Made by a program: the position numbers and the translations under genes. Below the pieces are notes generated by a model. That model saw only the letters and a program-made list of their open reading frames with translations. It was not told the DNA's origin and did not search any database. 64,000 nucleotides of DNA. Origin: Harmothoe impar. Taxonomy: Eukaryota; Annelida; Polychaeta; Phyllodocida; Polynoidae. Position 1 is the first letter of the stretch; each line of letters starts with the position of its first letter. This document shows, one piece after another, positions 31,655 through 43,600 of the stretch. Location: NCBI GenBank assembly GCA_947462335.1, contig OX381707.1, forward strand, positions 64,981,004 to 65,045,003. Reading direction: 5' to 3'.

Positions 31655-34600
31655 TTAGCTAAACATGTTCTCGATTTCTTTGAGGAGCTGTTTGCCTTTG
31701 TCGCCGGCGTGGTGACAGTAGTACTCGGCGGCTTTCCGGTTCCCGAGCGTCAACAGGAGTCGGGCGTATTCCAGGAACACAGCCTCCACCAGGGCATCTG
31801 GGACAACTGTTAAGGCACTTCACATCAAAAACATCAACAGGCCATGTTCAGCACATGTAATTTGTACCAAGATTGGGAATCTACTTACTGTAACTTATGT
31901 CACTTTGTGTGCACTACTTACTGTAACTAATGTCACTTTGTGCGTACTACTTACTGTGACTAATGTCACTTTGTGTGCACTACTTACTGTGACTTATGTC
32001 ACTTTGTGTGTACTACTTACTGTGACTAATGTCACTTTGTGTGTACTACTTACTGGAACTAATGTCACTTTGTGTGTACTACTTACTGTAACTAATGTCA
32101 CTTTGGTGTACTACTTACTGTAACAAATGTCACTTTGTGTGTACTACTTACTGTAACTAATGTCACTTTGTGTATAATACTTACTGTAACTACCGTAAAT
32201 TCCCGCGTACTACCCGCGAGTTGTACGCGAATCAAACTCAGCTTTCATTTGATACCAAACATGCCTATATAGAGTGCGGGTTATACGAGGGTTTTTATTA
32301 TAAAACAGTACTATAAAAGGGAAGTTTTCAAACCCAGAAACGGGTTATAGGATTCTCCTAAGTTGGGGGTGCGGGTTATACGCGAGATGCGGGTTATACG
32401 CGGGAATTTACGGTAATGTCACTTTGTGTGTACTACTTACCGTAACTAATGTCACTTTGTGCGTACTACTTACTGTAACTAATGTCACTTTGTGTGTACT
32501 ACTTACAAAAACTAATGTCACTTTCTGTGTACTACTTACATAAACTAATACTACTTTGCGGATGAATAGTCCAAAAAAAGCTTTCAAAACAGCATTTTCT
32601 TTGTCAGATATTTGGAGGATTATTTACTGGACATAGTGGTGACACATTGTGAGATCATCTGTAATAAAAGCACATATGTTGTGCCTACATGAACCTCTAG
32701 AAGATGTAGATGAAAATGTAGAATAGTTAAAAGGATACGAGTCTCCACTGTTTGCTCCATGAGCCCAAACTCCTGACAGGCTTCGATGAAGAGAGCAGCT
32801 CGGTCAAAGTAGCGCATGCTGTAGAGCATCTCAATAACCCGCGTAAACTGACCGAGCGACAGCATCACGAGTACGGCCTTACTCTGGAAGTATGAGGAAT
32901 CATGGAAATAATTACATGATACATCTCTCATTTTAATATACTTTGTGTATTTGCTAAGGCCAAATTTTAAAAAAAGGGTTGTTTCAGGTCACCTGACCGA
33001 GCCTACTAAAACAGGGCCGACCCTACGTTTTTTTTATGCAATTTTGAAGAAATTTTCATATTTTTTTTTTTTTTTTTTTTTTTTTTTATTCAATCGAATC
33101 ATTAGTACAAATGCTCCTCCAATTGAAAATTTATTACCAGCTCACCAAATTTACTCGTTCTAATCTAAAGACATATCTATTTTAAGCAATTGTTCCTTGT
33201 TAGTCCATTTGGTATAAATCGCCAGTATTTTGCTGCCAAGAGGGTCAGACTATAACGACAACAAGAAAATACATGTGTGTATGAGTATTCACAATTATGA
33301 GCAATGAAGATATGACAACTGCAGTGCAAGCTACAGCGTCAGGTGGTAAGAGCATACTCCTTGGGAGTGTTATGTGTCAATCATTTGAAGCTAGCTTCAT
33401 GATGCACAGGGCTGAGGCCCGTTTGGGTCCATTCAGTATATGCAAGGGTGGTAGGACATGTAGGAGGGATGTATAGGGAAGGAACAGTGCGGGAGGGGAA
33501 AATTTTTATGCCTTTTTCGTCAATTTTAGGGTTCACCCAAATCTGGCTAGTACTTTCATGTTTAAAAAAATAAAACAAAATTAAATATTAGGCCATTTAA
33601 AAAAGAAGGTTGAACGTGTGATTAACATCACAGATGACTCAGGGTCAGGGTGATAAAGTGGTTGAAATGATGGACTAAACAACTGAATCTGTAAATATTA
33701 TTTCAGGAACAATGAATTATTTGTCAATTCTGAGAGCAGGAATGTATTCCTGGGTCAAAACTACCCTCAAATCATGTGTCCCACTAGTATGTGATCATAT
33801 TTCAGCTGAGCAGGTGTGTGTGGGCGAGCTGGTGGGTGTGGGTGAGACGGTGGGTGTGGGCGAGCCGGTGTGTGTGGGCGAGCAAGTGCGTCTGGGCAAG
33901 CAGGTGGCTGTCGGTATCAGCGCCTGGTGGCGTGTAACTGCCATTTTACGTCTCGGCCGAAAAGCGAGTCGATCGGAGCGTCAGCAGCGACACCATCTTC
34001 GGTTCTGTTTCGCCGTGTCGGCCGGCCGCGGGGCGGCGTGTGTAACAGATGATTAACTCCCCCCAGTCAATTACCACTGCCGACATATCTAGCAGAGGGG
34101 GGGGGGGGTACTCACATTTCCATATAGTCTTTGTAACGATACGTGCATTGTCAGTGCAAAGTGAATCAGGGTTATCACAACACTGATCTGTTACACAAAT
34201 AATATCAAGTAACCTCCCCTGTAAATTACCTCTAGTACTTAAGTGTTTGATAGATGTCTGAAAAAAAGCGTCTCACCTACCCCTCCCATAGAGATAGCAT
34301 TGGTTGTCACGAACTATCCAAATTTGGGGTTATGGGTTATCTACACGCTCCCATAGAGCTCTATGCTGAAGCAAATTACCAGCAATTACTGCCTAATATT
34401 ATTTTTCGTTTTTTAGGGGGTTACAGTTGGAATTTGTAAAAAACAAATACACCATTAGATAGATATTGTGGAAAGTGATCTAATGACACCATGCAAGATG
34501 CAAAGAGTGAAATATTGACCAAATGGGAGCAATTTCATTTTTTCAAGGAAAAGAGGTGTCCAGAATCGTCTCACTAGACTCAGGGCAGACCCTGAGTCAA

Positions 34601-37600
34601 TAATAAGCTTTGCAGACACCGCCCGCATCAGTTGAAAACGGCCACATGGGTGCTTTTTATTTCATTTTCTCATAAAAAATATAGCCAAAATTCTGCATGC
34701 ATGAAGAAGATAGTATATGATGTACAGAACTAGCCATATCTTAACCATTTATTGGTGTAGCAACAAGATTTAAAAAGCATCTTACTCCCTGTTGTAACCT
34801 GAATGTATTTAGAATATTATTCCCATCATTTATGATGGTTAAATTGAGGATTATGTATCAATTAATCTATACAAATTCTATTGAATCTAAATAAAAATAA
34901 AGAGTGGCCGCCCTCATGGTATAGAATAGTAATATCAAATAAAATAAAAAGCCTCCCTCCCGCACCTCTTTTTCCCAAAAGTATCCGCAAAGCTCATAAT
35001 TATTTTTAAGCAGCCTTATATATTTGCTCCACTTCACACATTATAATCTTGTTTGATTTAATGTTAAGTTCCACTTGTAGAAGTTACCTCCAGCATATAA
35101 TACAGAGCAGATAAGATCCAACACCTTAGACGGTCCACGTGGATTTAACCAGCTTCCACTAGAGTCTACAATTCTTGTATTACCATTTTTCTTTTAATAT
35201 TTAAAAGTAGTCTCAATAGCACTTTTTCTCACCTTTTGATTTACGTTCGGAGCCGCGAGGTGGTCGGCCCAGCGTTTCATCACCTCGGCACATTCATTCT
35301 GACCCAAGGTCGCCTATCAAGAGCAATAGGATAGGAGTTGTTAATCATTTGGAAATGTTATACTGAATGATGGAGAGGATGGATATTCTAGTAAATCGAT
35401 GGATAAACTAGTAAAGCCATGACGGATATTGAATTTATTATTCTACAATTAAAAAGCAAGACAAATTTAAAAGACTAGATGTAGTAGATAATATATTCTA
35501 ATTCACCTTAGCGAGCCATGCAGCTTGGTACCAGGCGCCGTATGTTTGCAGGTAGCGACACGCGTCCATCCCTTTGTCGATCAGACACAGCAACTGGACG
35601 CCCTCTATTCACAAATACACGAGAGACATTAATAATGGGTAAGGTTTAATACTTCTATACGAGCATACTTGTCTTTAATAGTAATACAAATATATAACTT
35701 TTGGCAAAGACTATACAGTCAGTAATATATGTACCTTAGGGTAGCGACATGCGCACTATCAACTAAACAAACCTGATAATTTTCCATTTGCGATGAGGTT
35801 GGTAGCTACCAGTTTTATGGTACTCTGCGAGGCTCCTGATGATCGAATACTTGCCACAAGACAAGCCCTGCACCGAGGAAAGATGACATGAATTGTTATG
35901 ACACTTATTTATCAATGAAAAAAGAAATCCCAGGAATAAATGCTTAATATTTATTGTAACTCATGCGTCATGCCAACTTTATAGGGTTGAGGCAGTCTGT
36001 GTAGTAGTTCTCATTAAAGGGTTACAGTCACTATTACCTGAGGCAGTCAGTGTAGTAGTTCTCATTAAAGGGTTACAGTTACTATTAATACCTGAGGCAG
36101 TCAGTGCAGTAGTTCTCACTTAAGGGTTACAGTTACTATTACTTGAGACAGTCAGTGTAGTAGTTCTCATTAAAGGGTTACAGTTACTATCAATACTTGA
36201 GGCAGTCAGTGCAGTAGTTCTCACTTAAAGGTTACAGTTACTATTACCTGAGGCAGTCAGTGTAGTAGTTCGCATTAAAGGTTGATTGTTAGTTAGTTTA
36301 ACGTCCGGAGGGCAAGTTGCATTTTGCATTCCAGACTGCCATTAGATTAAGTTTTTCACAAGTGATGGTAGGCCGAAGGCAGTCAGTGTAGTAGTTCTCA
36401 TTAAAGGGTTACAGTTACTATTACCTGAGGCAGTCTGTGTAGTAGTTCTCATTAAAGGGTTACAGTTACTATTACCTGAGGCAGTCAGTGTAGTAGTTCT
36501 CATTAAAGGGTTACAGTTACTATTACCTGAGGCAGTCTGTGTAGTAGTTCTCATTAAAGGGTTACAGTTACTATTACCTGAGGCAGTCAGTGTAGTAGTT
36601 CTCATTAAAGGGTTACAGTTACTATTACCTGAGGCAGCCTGTGTAGTAGTTCTCATTAAAGGGTTACAGTTACTATTACCTGAGGCAGTCAGTGTAGTAA
36701 TTCTTATTAAAGGGTTACAGTTACTATTACCTGAGGCAGTCTGTGTAGTAGTTCTCATTGTCAGACTCCGTCTCCAGCAGTAGCTGCACAGCACGGTCCG
36801 TCTGTCCTAGCAGCATCAGGTTCTCCGCGCACTTACGTGTGTGTTCGTACGTAGAGCGCTTACTGTCATGGAGCGACACTCGGTCCAGTTGGTATCTCTA
36901 CCAAAAAAAAGAATCAGCAGAAAAAATGTAACATACTGTCATCTGAAGGGAAGATTTTACAGCACACATATACAGTACAACACTACTTGTCCTCATTTCC
37001 TGGATATCGACATCTTGAATATATTATTAAAATGTAAGACACAGTGCTTTATATACCATCAAAGAGAATTGCCCATCAAAAAGAGTTTGAGGAAAATTAA
37101 AATGGTGCCATTTGATAGATTAGCTCAATTTCAGGGCTGAAAATGTATTGCCTGAAGATAATAAAGTATGTGCATTACTTTAGGTCACGTTCAGCAATCA
37201 TATCACTGTTTTTGTGACATTTTCAGAACCCACCCACCCCTTTGTCACTGCTTTAAATAGTATTTATTCGCGAAACCAAAGTACCCACCCACCCCCTCTA
37301 GCAGTGACGTATTGTTCCTTTTTTTTTTTTTAATTAAAAAATAATTGTTTACTTACCTGGAAGGTCTGGCTGTCACAGAGTACGTCGTAACAGTTCTCTA
37401 AGGGTTTGTCCTTGATGAAGGCCCAGGACGCGCCCCGCTTCATGTCCGCCTTCTCCGTGTCAAACACCAGCAGGTCGTGCGCCTCCTTCGCTGGGGTCGT
37501 CGGGATGAACAGATCTCCCGATTCCAGTTGGGACGCCGAGCGAGGAAGCGGCTGTGAAATTAAGTTTGTAGATGTCTATACGTTAAAAAAGGTTCATATT

Positions 37601-40600
37601 CCAATATTCATAAAATATATGATATCATATTATTATCCCAAGCGGTTATACAATGCATGCGCTTATTTGAGATATGTATAGTTTTAAAAAAAGGCATAGA
37701 TACAGGGCTTTGAGGACTTCTCTCCATAACATATGGTATTTTGCACAAGAAATGAACAGTGTAACACATCTTTCTACATGTGATTCCTTATCCAAAGAGG
37801 TGTATTAACCCATCTTTTATAGTGTACCTTAAGAGGTATAAAAGACCCAGAGGGCAACATGTGACACTGACTAACTACCACAGACGTACCTTATCTCCGG
37901 GCTCAGCTTTCTCCGCCCGCAGGTAATGCAGCGCGACTGTCCAGAACACCAGGTCCGATTCGTCACCAAACAGTCTGAAGATGAATCACGTCATAGGTTA
38001 ACGGTTATCTGATTTACACCTACATAACCTTGCTATGGTCCAGGGGGATATAGAAAAGTAGTAAATCCTAAAATAGACATATTAAACTTACCTGGCAGTG
38101 AGCAGACATCGCTGGGCTGTACCAAAGTGACAGGCTGGAAGATACTCCCTCACATCACTGTAATGAATAAAGGTATTATTAAATGTAGTTATTATACGGC
38201 TCTGTCAACCATATTGTTGCTATTTGACAGCTTACAAATATATCTGTCAATCATCAGTTGCTCATTCAGCACCTGTCACGGCTTACCTGTCAATCAAGTC
38301 CTTATTGACTGAGAGCCAATCAGCTTATATGTCAATCAGGGAAAATCATCAGTAAATAAAACCTGATGATGGTTCATAAAAAAAATCACTGTGAATTTCC
38401 ATTTTTTTATTTTTTTATTTCCATCTAAAAAAAAGAGTCCACTGTTATTTAGTTGACCTGTTGCTTAGTAGCTGGTAACAATCATATCTGTGGCTCATTA
38501 TAAGTCACAAATTAACAGCTTTAATACAATGTATATCACGACCTCACCTGTCGACCATCATGAGTTGCTCGTTGACAGCCTTGACGATGTCTGCGTTGTG
38601 CTCGGTCTCGTCCAGACAGATCCTGTAGTCGGCGTGCCAGGGCTGGTGCTGCAGGATGCACTTTAACGTCAGGGCCGCCTTGGGTGGCAGAAGGTGAGGA
38701 CAGAACACCGGGTCTGAGGGGAACAGACAATATATGTTAGCGAGCCATAATATTTTAACAAGATGTGTGTGTGGTGGATTTAAAATGGCTGGGGGTAAAT
38801 TCTTTTCCCCCCCAGATATTTGATTTCATGGTACATAATCTATATTCATTTATTTTCAATTTCCTATTAAATCTTTAATTAAAAAAAAAAATTTGGGGAG
38901 GGGGGGGTGGGGAGCTTTGGGATCTCCTCCTTCTATGTTATTACAAAACTACCATTCCCATGCCAAATGATATAGTTGGTCTTAATATAAAGACACATCG
39001 GTCAATATTAAATGACCTCTTTTGTTGTCAATAAAAAGATTATTATCATTATTATGTGTATAATCTGGAGGGGCGCTTGAGGGATTATAGACGTTAACCA
39101 GCAGCTTTGTTGCCGGCGAGAGTGGCGCGGGAAAACTGCAGACAGCGTCCGTGTGACCTAGTAGACTGCACTGTGGGAATGCCTCAGCATAGCGCAAATA
39201 GGGTCGGTAGTGTCGTGACATATCACTCTCCTGCCAGATGTTAGGTCTGTAGTTTCCTACAGTTGAACGCAGAGAGTAGGATGGAGAGTGAGCAAACGAA
39301 ATGCATCCTTGGGTAGGCTCCCGCTTTCCCTGATGTGGTTTAACAAATAGAAAAGATCCTCTCTTTGGCTGAGTAAATTGTAAGTTTTCACCTGTGAGTT
39401 GGTATTCTTCTACGGGAGATGCTGCGACCTTCATCTTGATGTCCATGACGCGCACACAGCCGTCCGCGCATGCCATCACCGGTTTGTCAGACGCTGCCCA
39501 ATCTGCATCCGTGACCTTCGGAATCTCCTTAGGAGTCTTCACTGAACTCACCATCTCCACCTGGCATATTAGGTATGTGTAGAGGGGAAAGTTGCATTCA
39601 TTTGGATAGTTGGAAAGTTGGATCTATTTAAAACGTTGAAAAGTTGGAGCTATTTGAAAAATAAAGGCTCCTTTAAAGCAGATGTACATGTAATAAACAT
39701 TATTTTAAATATATTTTCATGTTTGATACATTTCTTCAGCGAGGCGAGAAATTAGTATATCAAACACTAGTTGGTATAAGATCATTTTTTCTTCAGGCGA
39801 CAGAACCTGTTTCTAAATGTACTAGCACTTCAGTCATTGGCTATGTATGCAGAGTCAAACCGTAAAGTGAGATATGATAATAGCAATATGAAAAAATATG
39901 GAAAAAAAAGAGATATGAGAATAGCATCGGTGACTTACATCTTTGGCGTCCCAAACGTCAACACCGTCATTGTAGAGGACAAGAAGCTTCATGTTGCCCC
40001 GGCCGGGGGCAAACTTGATCTTCCGGATCCAACCGCGGTGGGTTGGGACCGCCCTGCATCAGAAATGACAAATATTACCAACATGGAAATGTAGAGCTAC
40101 AGATATTCTCAATAGGGATATCATAACTAAGGGAAGCATTGACACAATTCGATGAATTACCCACACATGGTGTGTGATTATGACAAACTTTAGTACTTTC
40201 CTATACTTCGAAAATATAGCCATTACCCCCAACATTGGGCACACCTACAACCTGTACTGGGGTTCTCATTCGCATATAACCTGCGGGTTGCAAACAGGAA
40301 TTTACGGTATATGACAGCATTATAGCAACACTATTAAAATGCTATTTAAGGATTTAAAGAATAAGTAATGGGTATGGTTAAAATGGAAAGGCTGGTTAAT
40401 GTGGCTGGGTTGACTGACCTTGACACGCGAGCCTTCAGGTCCCACAGGTTGAGGTTGCCATCTACATCTCCCAGAACCATCGTCTCTCCCTTCCATGCTA
40501 GCGTCGTGATACTTCCCATACCTCCCTGTCAACGTCAAGTACAAGTGGTCAGTCCGGATGCAGAGGAAATTTCACCAAAAAAGTGTACTCAGATGCAGAG

Positions 40601-43600
40601 ATGGCACGTAAAGTGCCTTTGTTTACCATGGTTATTAGATATCTAAAGTACAGAATATGACTTCAATGCAGTGGACTTCGAGAAATCAGAATGGACCATT
40701 TGCACTGACCGCTAGCTTAGGATAGTGCTCACTTAATAAGGACACACATAAATTTACTTTTGGATTACCGTAAATTCTCGCGTATAAGCCTAACTCGCGT
40801 ATAAGCCGCACCCCTAACTTTGACAGATTATATAAGCCGCAGAGGGGGTCTGAATATTGCGATTTTGGTACTGTAGTATACTAATAAAAACTCTCGTATA
40901 AGCCGCACCCTATATAGGCATGTTTGGTATCAAAAGAAAGCTGAGTCTGACTCGCGTACAAGCCGCGGCTTCTACGCAAGAATTTACGGTACCTTTTTTC
41001 TTCTGATTTTTGTCTTCAAATTCTTTCATTACCAATTACATATTTAACAATGGATTACTTGAACTAAGTTGTGTTGGAAGCGCTTACATCCGGTGGGATC
41101 TTGGACCCGTCCTTTATCATGTTGCCTTCTACGATGAAGTGGTACAGTAAGCCGTCGTTGTCGGTGAAGACAAAGTGTTCGCGGGCTGACACGTTCTGTA
41201 AGATCTGTTTTGTGTCTACCCTACAAAAATAACATGGGAATTTATAATGTTTCTAGTTCCACATCAGACCAGAAATTACTGAATCAACTATCGATCTTTC
41301 CTCCCTGGATCAGAAATTGTAGATTAGCCCTTTAAAGGCCGCATAGTGCTTACATTGAATTAATATGCTATATAATTTGTCATGATGCATGAATGCAGGA
41401 CTGGTGAATAACTCACCAGCCCTGCATTCATGCATTATGCCAACCCTTAGGCAGTGTATCAACCCTGGAGGGTCGTCATGATGTATGAATGCATCAGGAT
41501 GACAAAGGGCACAATACATTACGTACATTGCATAGTCCACAGTGCATATACAGCCTTTAAATCTTTAAGGACGGCATGTTGCTCAAAGATGACATTTGTC
41601 GCCATGATGCGCCAATGCAGCCCCGGCGAGTAACTCACATGCACTGCATTGGTACATCATGCCGATCCTTCGAGAGTGTCTCAACTCAATAGGGTCGGCA
41701 TGATGCTTGAATTTACCAGAGCAGCATTCATGCATCATGACGACCAAGGGCATGATGCATTAAGGCATCATAGCGTCTTTAAAGGGTTAGATCTATGTCG
41801 TCTTGGTGTCTGACCTGACGGCGGGGTCGGCCGGCCCAGCGGGTGTGCTGGGTGTGCCGGCGCTCGTTCCCTCCAGGGCCGGCACCGCTCCGCTCGCTGC
41901 CTCCTGGTTCAACTTCTTCTTCAGACTCTTCAGGTTATGTGACGGCGACCACTCCTACAAAGACATATTCTATACATTAAGCACAATACATGTACTTATT
42001 TTAAAAGTTTGATAATAGTGAATAAAAGTTCAAGATAGACATATGTTTTTTTCGATGTAACAAATACGTATCTTTACACATGTATGTATTATATGCTAGT
42101 AAATTCAGTATAGAGCAATAAATTTGTAGTATTTTCTTGTCAGTGCCATTTTAACATTTCTTTAGGCCTAGACGTGGTGCACTGGCATCTATTTAGTGAA
42201 TGTTAATGATCTCTTTCATGATCTCTCTCTCCAGATTATGCATGTGAGAGCTTTACTACGTTCATTACATAAATACTCACCAAAGCAGTGACATTGGGAA
42301 AGTTTTTGGGCATCTGCCGAAGCAAAGTTCCTGATCGCAGATCCCACAATTCGAACGGTTTGTCCTTGAAGACGATAACAAAGTATTGTCTGAAAAGGAA
42401 ACAGGTTAAAGATAACCATGTACCAGTTCTTTATTGGCAAACTGAACTACCGGTTGCTATCCCAAAGAATGCAATTTCTGTACCCGACACAACAACCAGG
42501 AGTGAAAGTGACTAATTCCATTAAAACTTTTAAATGTTCAGATGGAGGCCCCTGAAAAGAATTTCTCTATGTGTACCGGAAATAGATTTTCGTGACATCA
42601 AAAAAATCTAACGTGTGATCCTAATCACAAAAGACACAGGTATTTGTTTTTCATTGGATAAACATACTTATGTGTGAGTGTAATATGTGTGAGTGTAATA
42701 TGTGTGAGTGTAATATGTGTGTAGTGTAATATGTGTGAGTGTAATATGTGTGAGTGTAATATGTGTAAGTGTCATGTGTGTAGTGTAATATGTGTGTAGT
42801 GTAATATGTGTGAGTGTAATATGTGTGTAGTGTAATATGTGTGTAGTGTAATATGTGAGTGTAATATGTGTGTAGTGTAATATATGTGAGTGTAATATGT
42901 GTGACTGCAATATGTGTGAGTGTAATATGTGTGATAGTGAATTTGTACAACTCATGTCCCAACCCCAACCCTATCCTGAATCTGGGTCCTGCTGGTGAGT
43001 GCTTATCATGTACTTAGATACAGTACTCTCTTATAATCATTCATTGGTCAATTCTGGCATCAGAAATGAATTCCTTGTTAAAAGGTACCCTCAAGTCATG
43101 TGTCATACATGTATGTTATTCCATTTTAGGCCAGCAGGTGGGTGTGGGTGAGCAGGTGGGTGTGGGAGAGCAGGTGGCTGTGGGTGTGCAGGTGGGTGTG
43201 GGCGACAGTTGCAGGCTGCGGGCATGTACCGCCTTCTGTCGCTATCAAAAAGCGAGTCGATCGGAAGATAAACGGCGAAGATATGGGTGGTACGATTTCG
43301 TCTGCACACGTTGAGATCTCGCGCAGTACGAGAAGTACCAGTGGTGCCACTCTTTGTTTGACAAAGAATGCAGTAATTTATGTACTGCGCGTCCTCTTTT
43401 TGTCCACGGGAATAGACAGTGCCCTCTTTTATCGAACTTTTGGTCTTAAAAAAAGTGTCTTACCCCACGAGAAATCTATGTTTATATTGAATTAACTACT
43501 ACTGCAAAAAAGGACATAAAGTCTATTCTAGTACATTCATGTTTGTCTACAGTGCTGAAAAGTAGGCTCATTTTTTGATAGGTATTTTTTGTTCAATTTT

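Larger units (their letters stand above)
31655..38713 (-). other. WDR11: WDR11 exons for the C-terminal helical region
   Basis: Ten exons encode the alpha-solenoid tail: DPVFCPHLLPPKAALTLK, LFGDESDLVFWTVALHYL, LGQTDRAVQLLLETESD, SQSTIKLVATNLIANGKL, GVQLLCLIDKGMDACRYL and MRYFDRAALFIEACQEFG. The protein ends KEIENMFS and stops at 31657-31655. The intron after the 36897-36731 exon contains the junction-derived 51-bp minisatellite. The intron before the last exon contains a 33-bp minisatellite split by a MITE. Confidence 0.92.

Noticed and set aside
36342..36794. 150-codon minus-strand frame with 17-residue repeats
   Set aside because: It reads the 51-bp minisatellite in a different phase from the WDR11 exon. 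The exon's own frame meets TAA right after the donor.
38982..39391. Continuation of the minus-strand frame past the WDR11 exon (YRPYLRYAEAFPQC...)
   Set aside because: The 39560-39392 exon joins 38713-38548 in phase and matches the conserved protein. The extra sequence is intronic and may be an old repeat.
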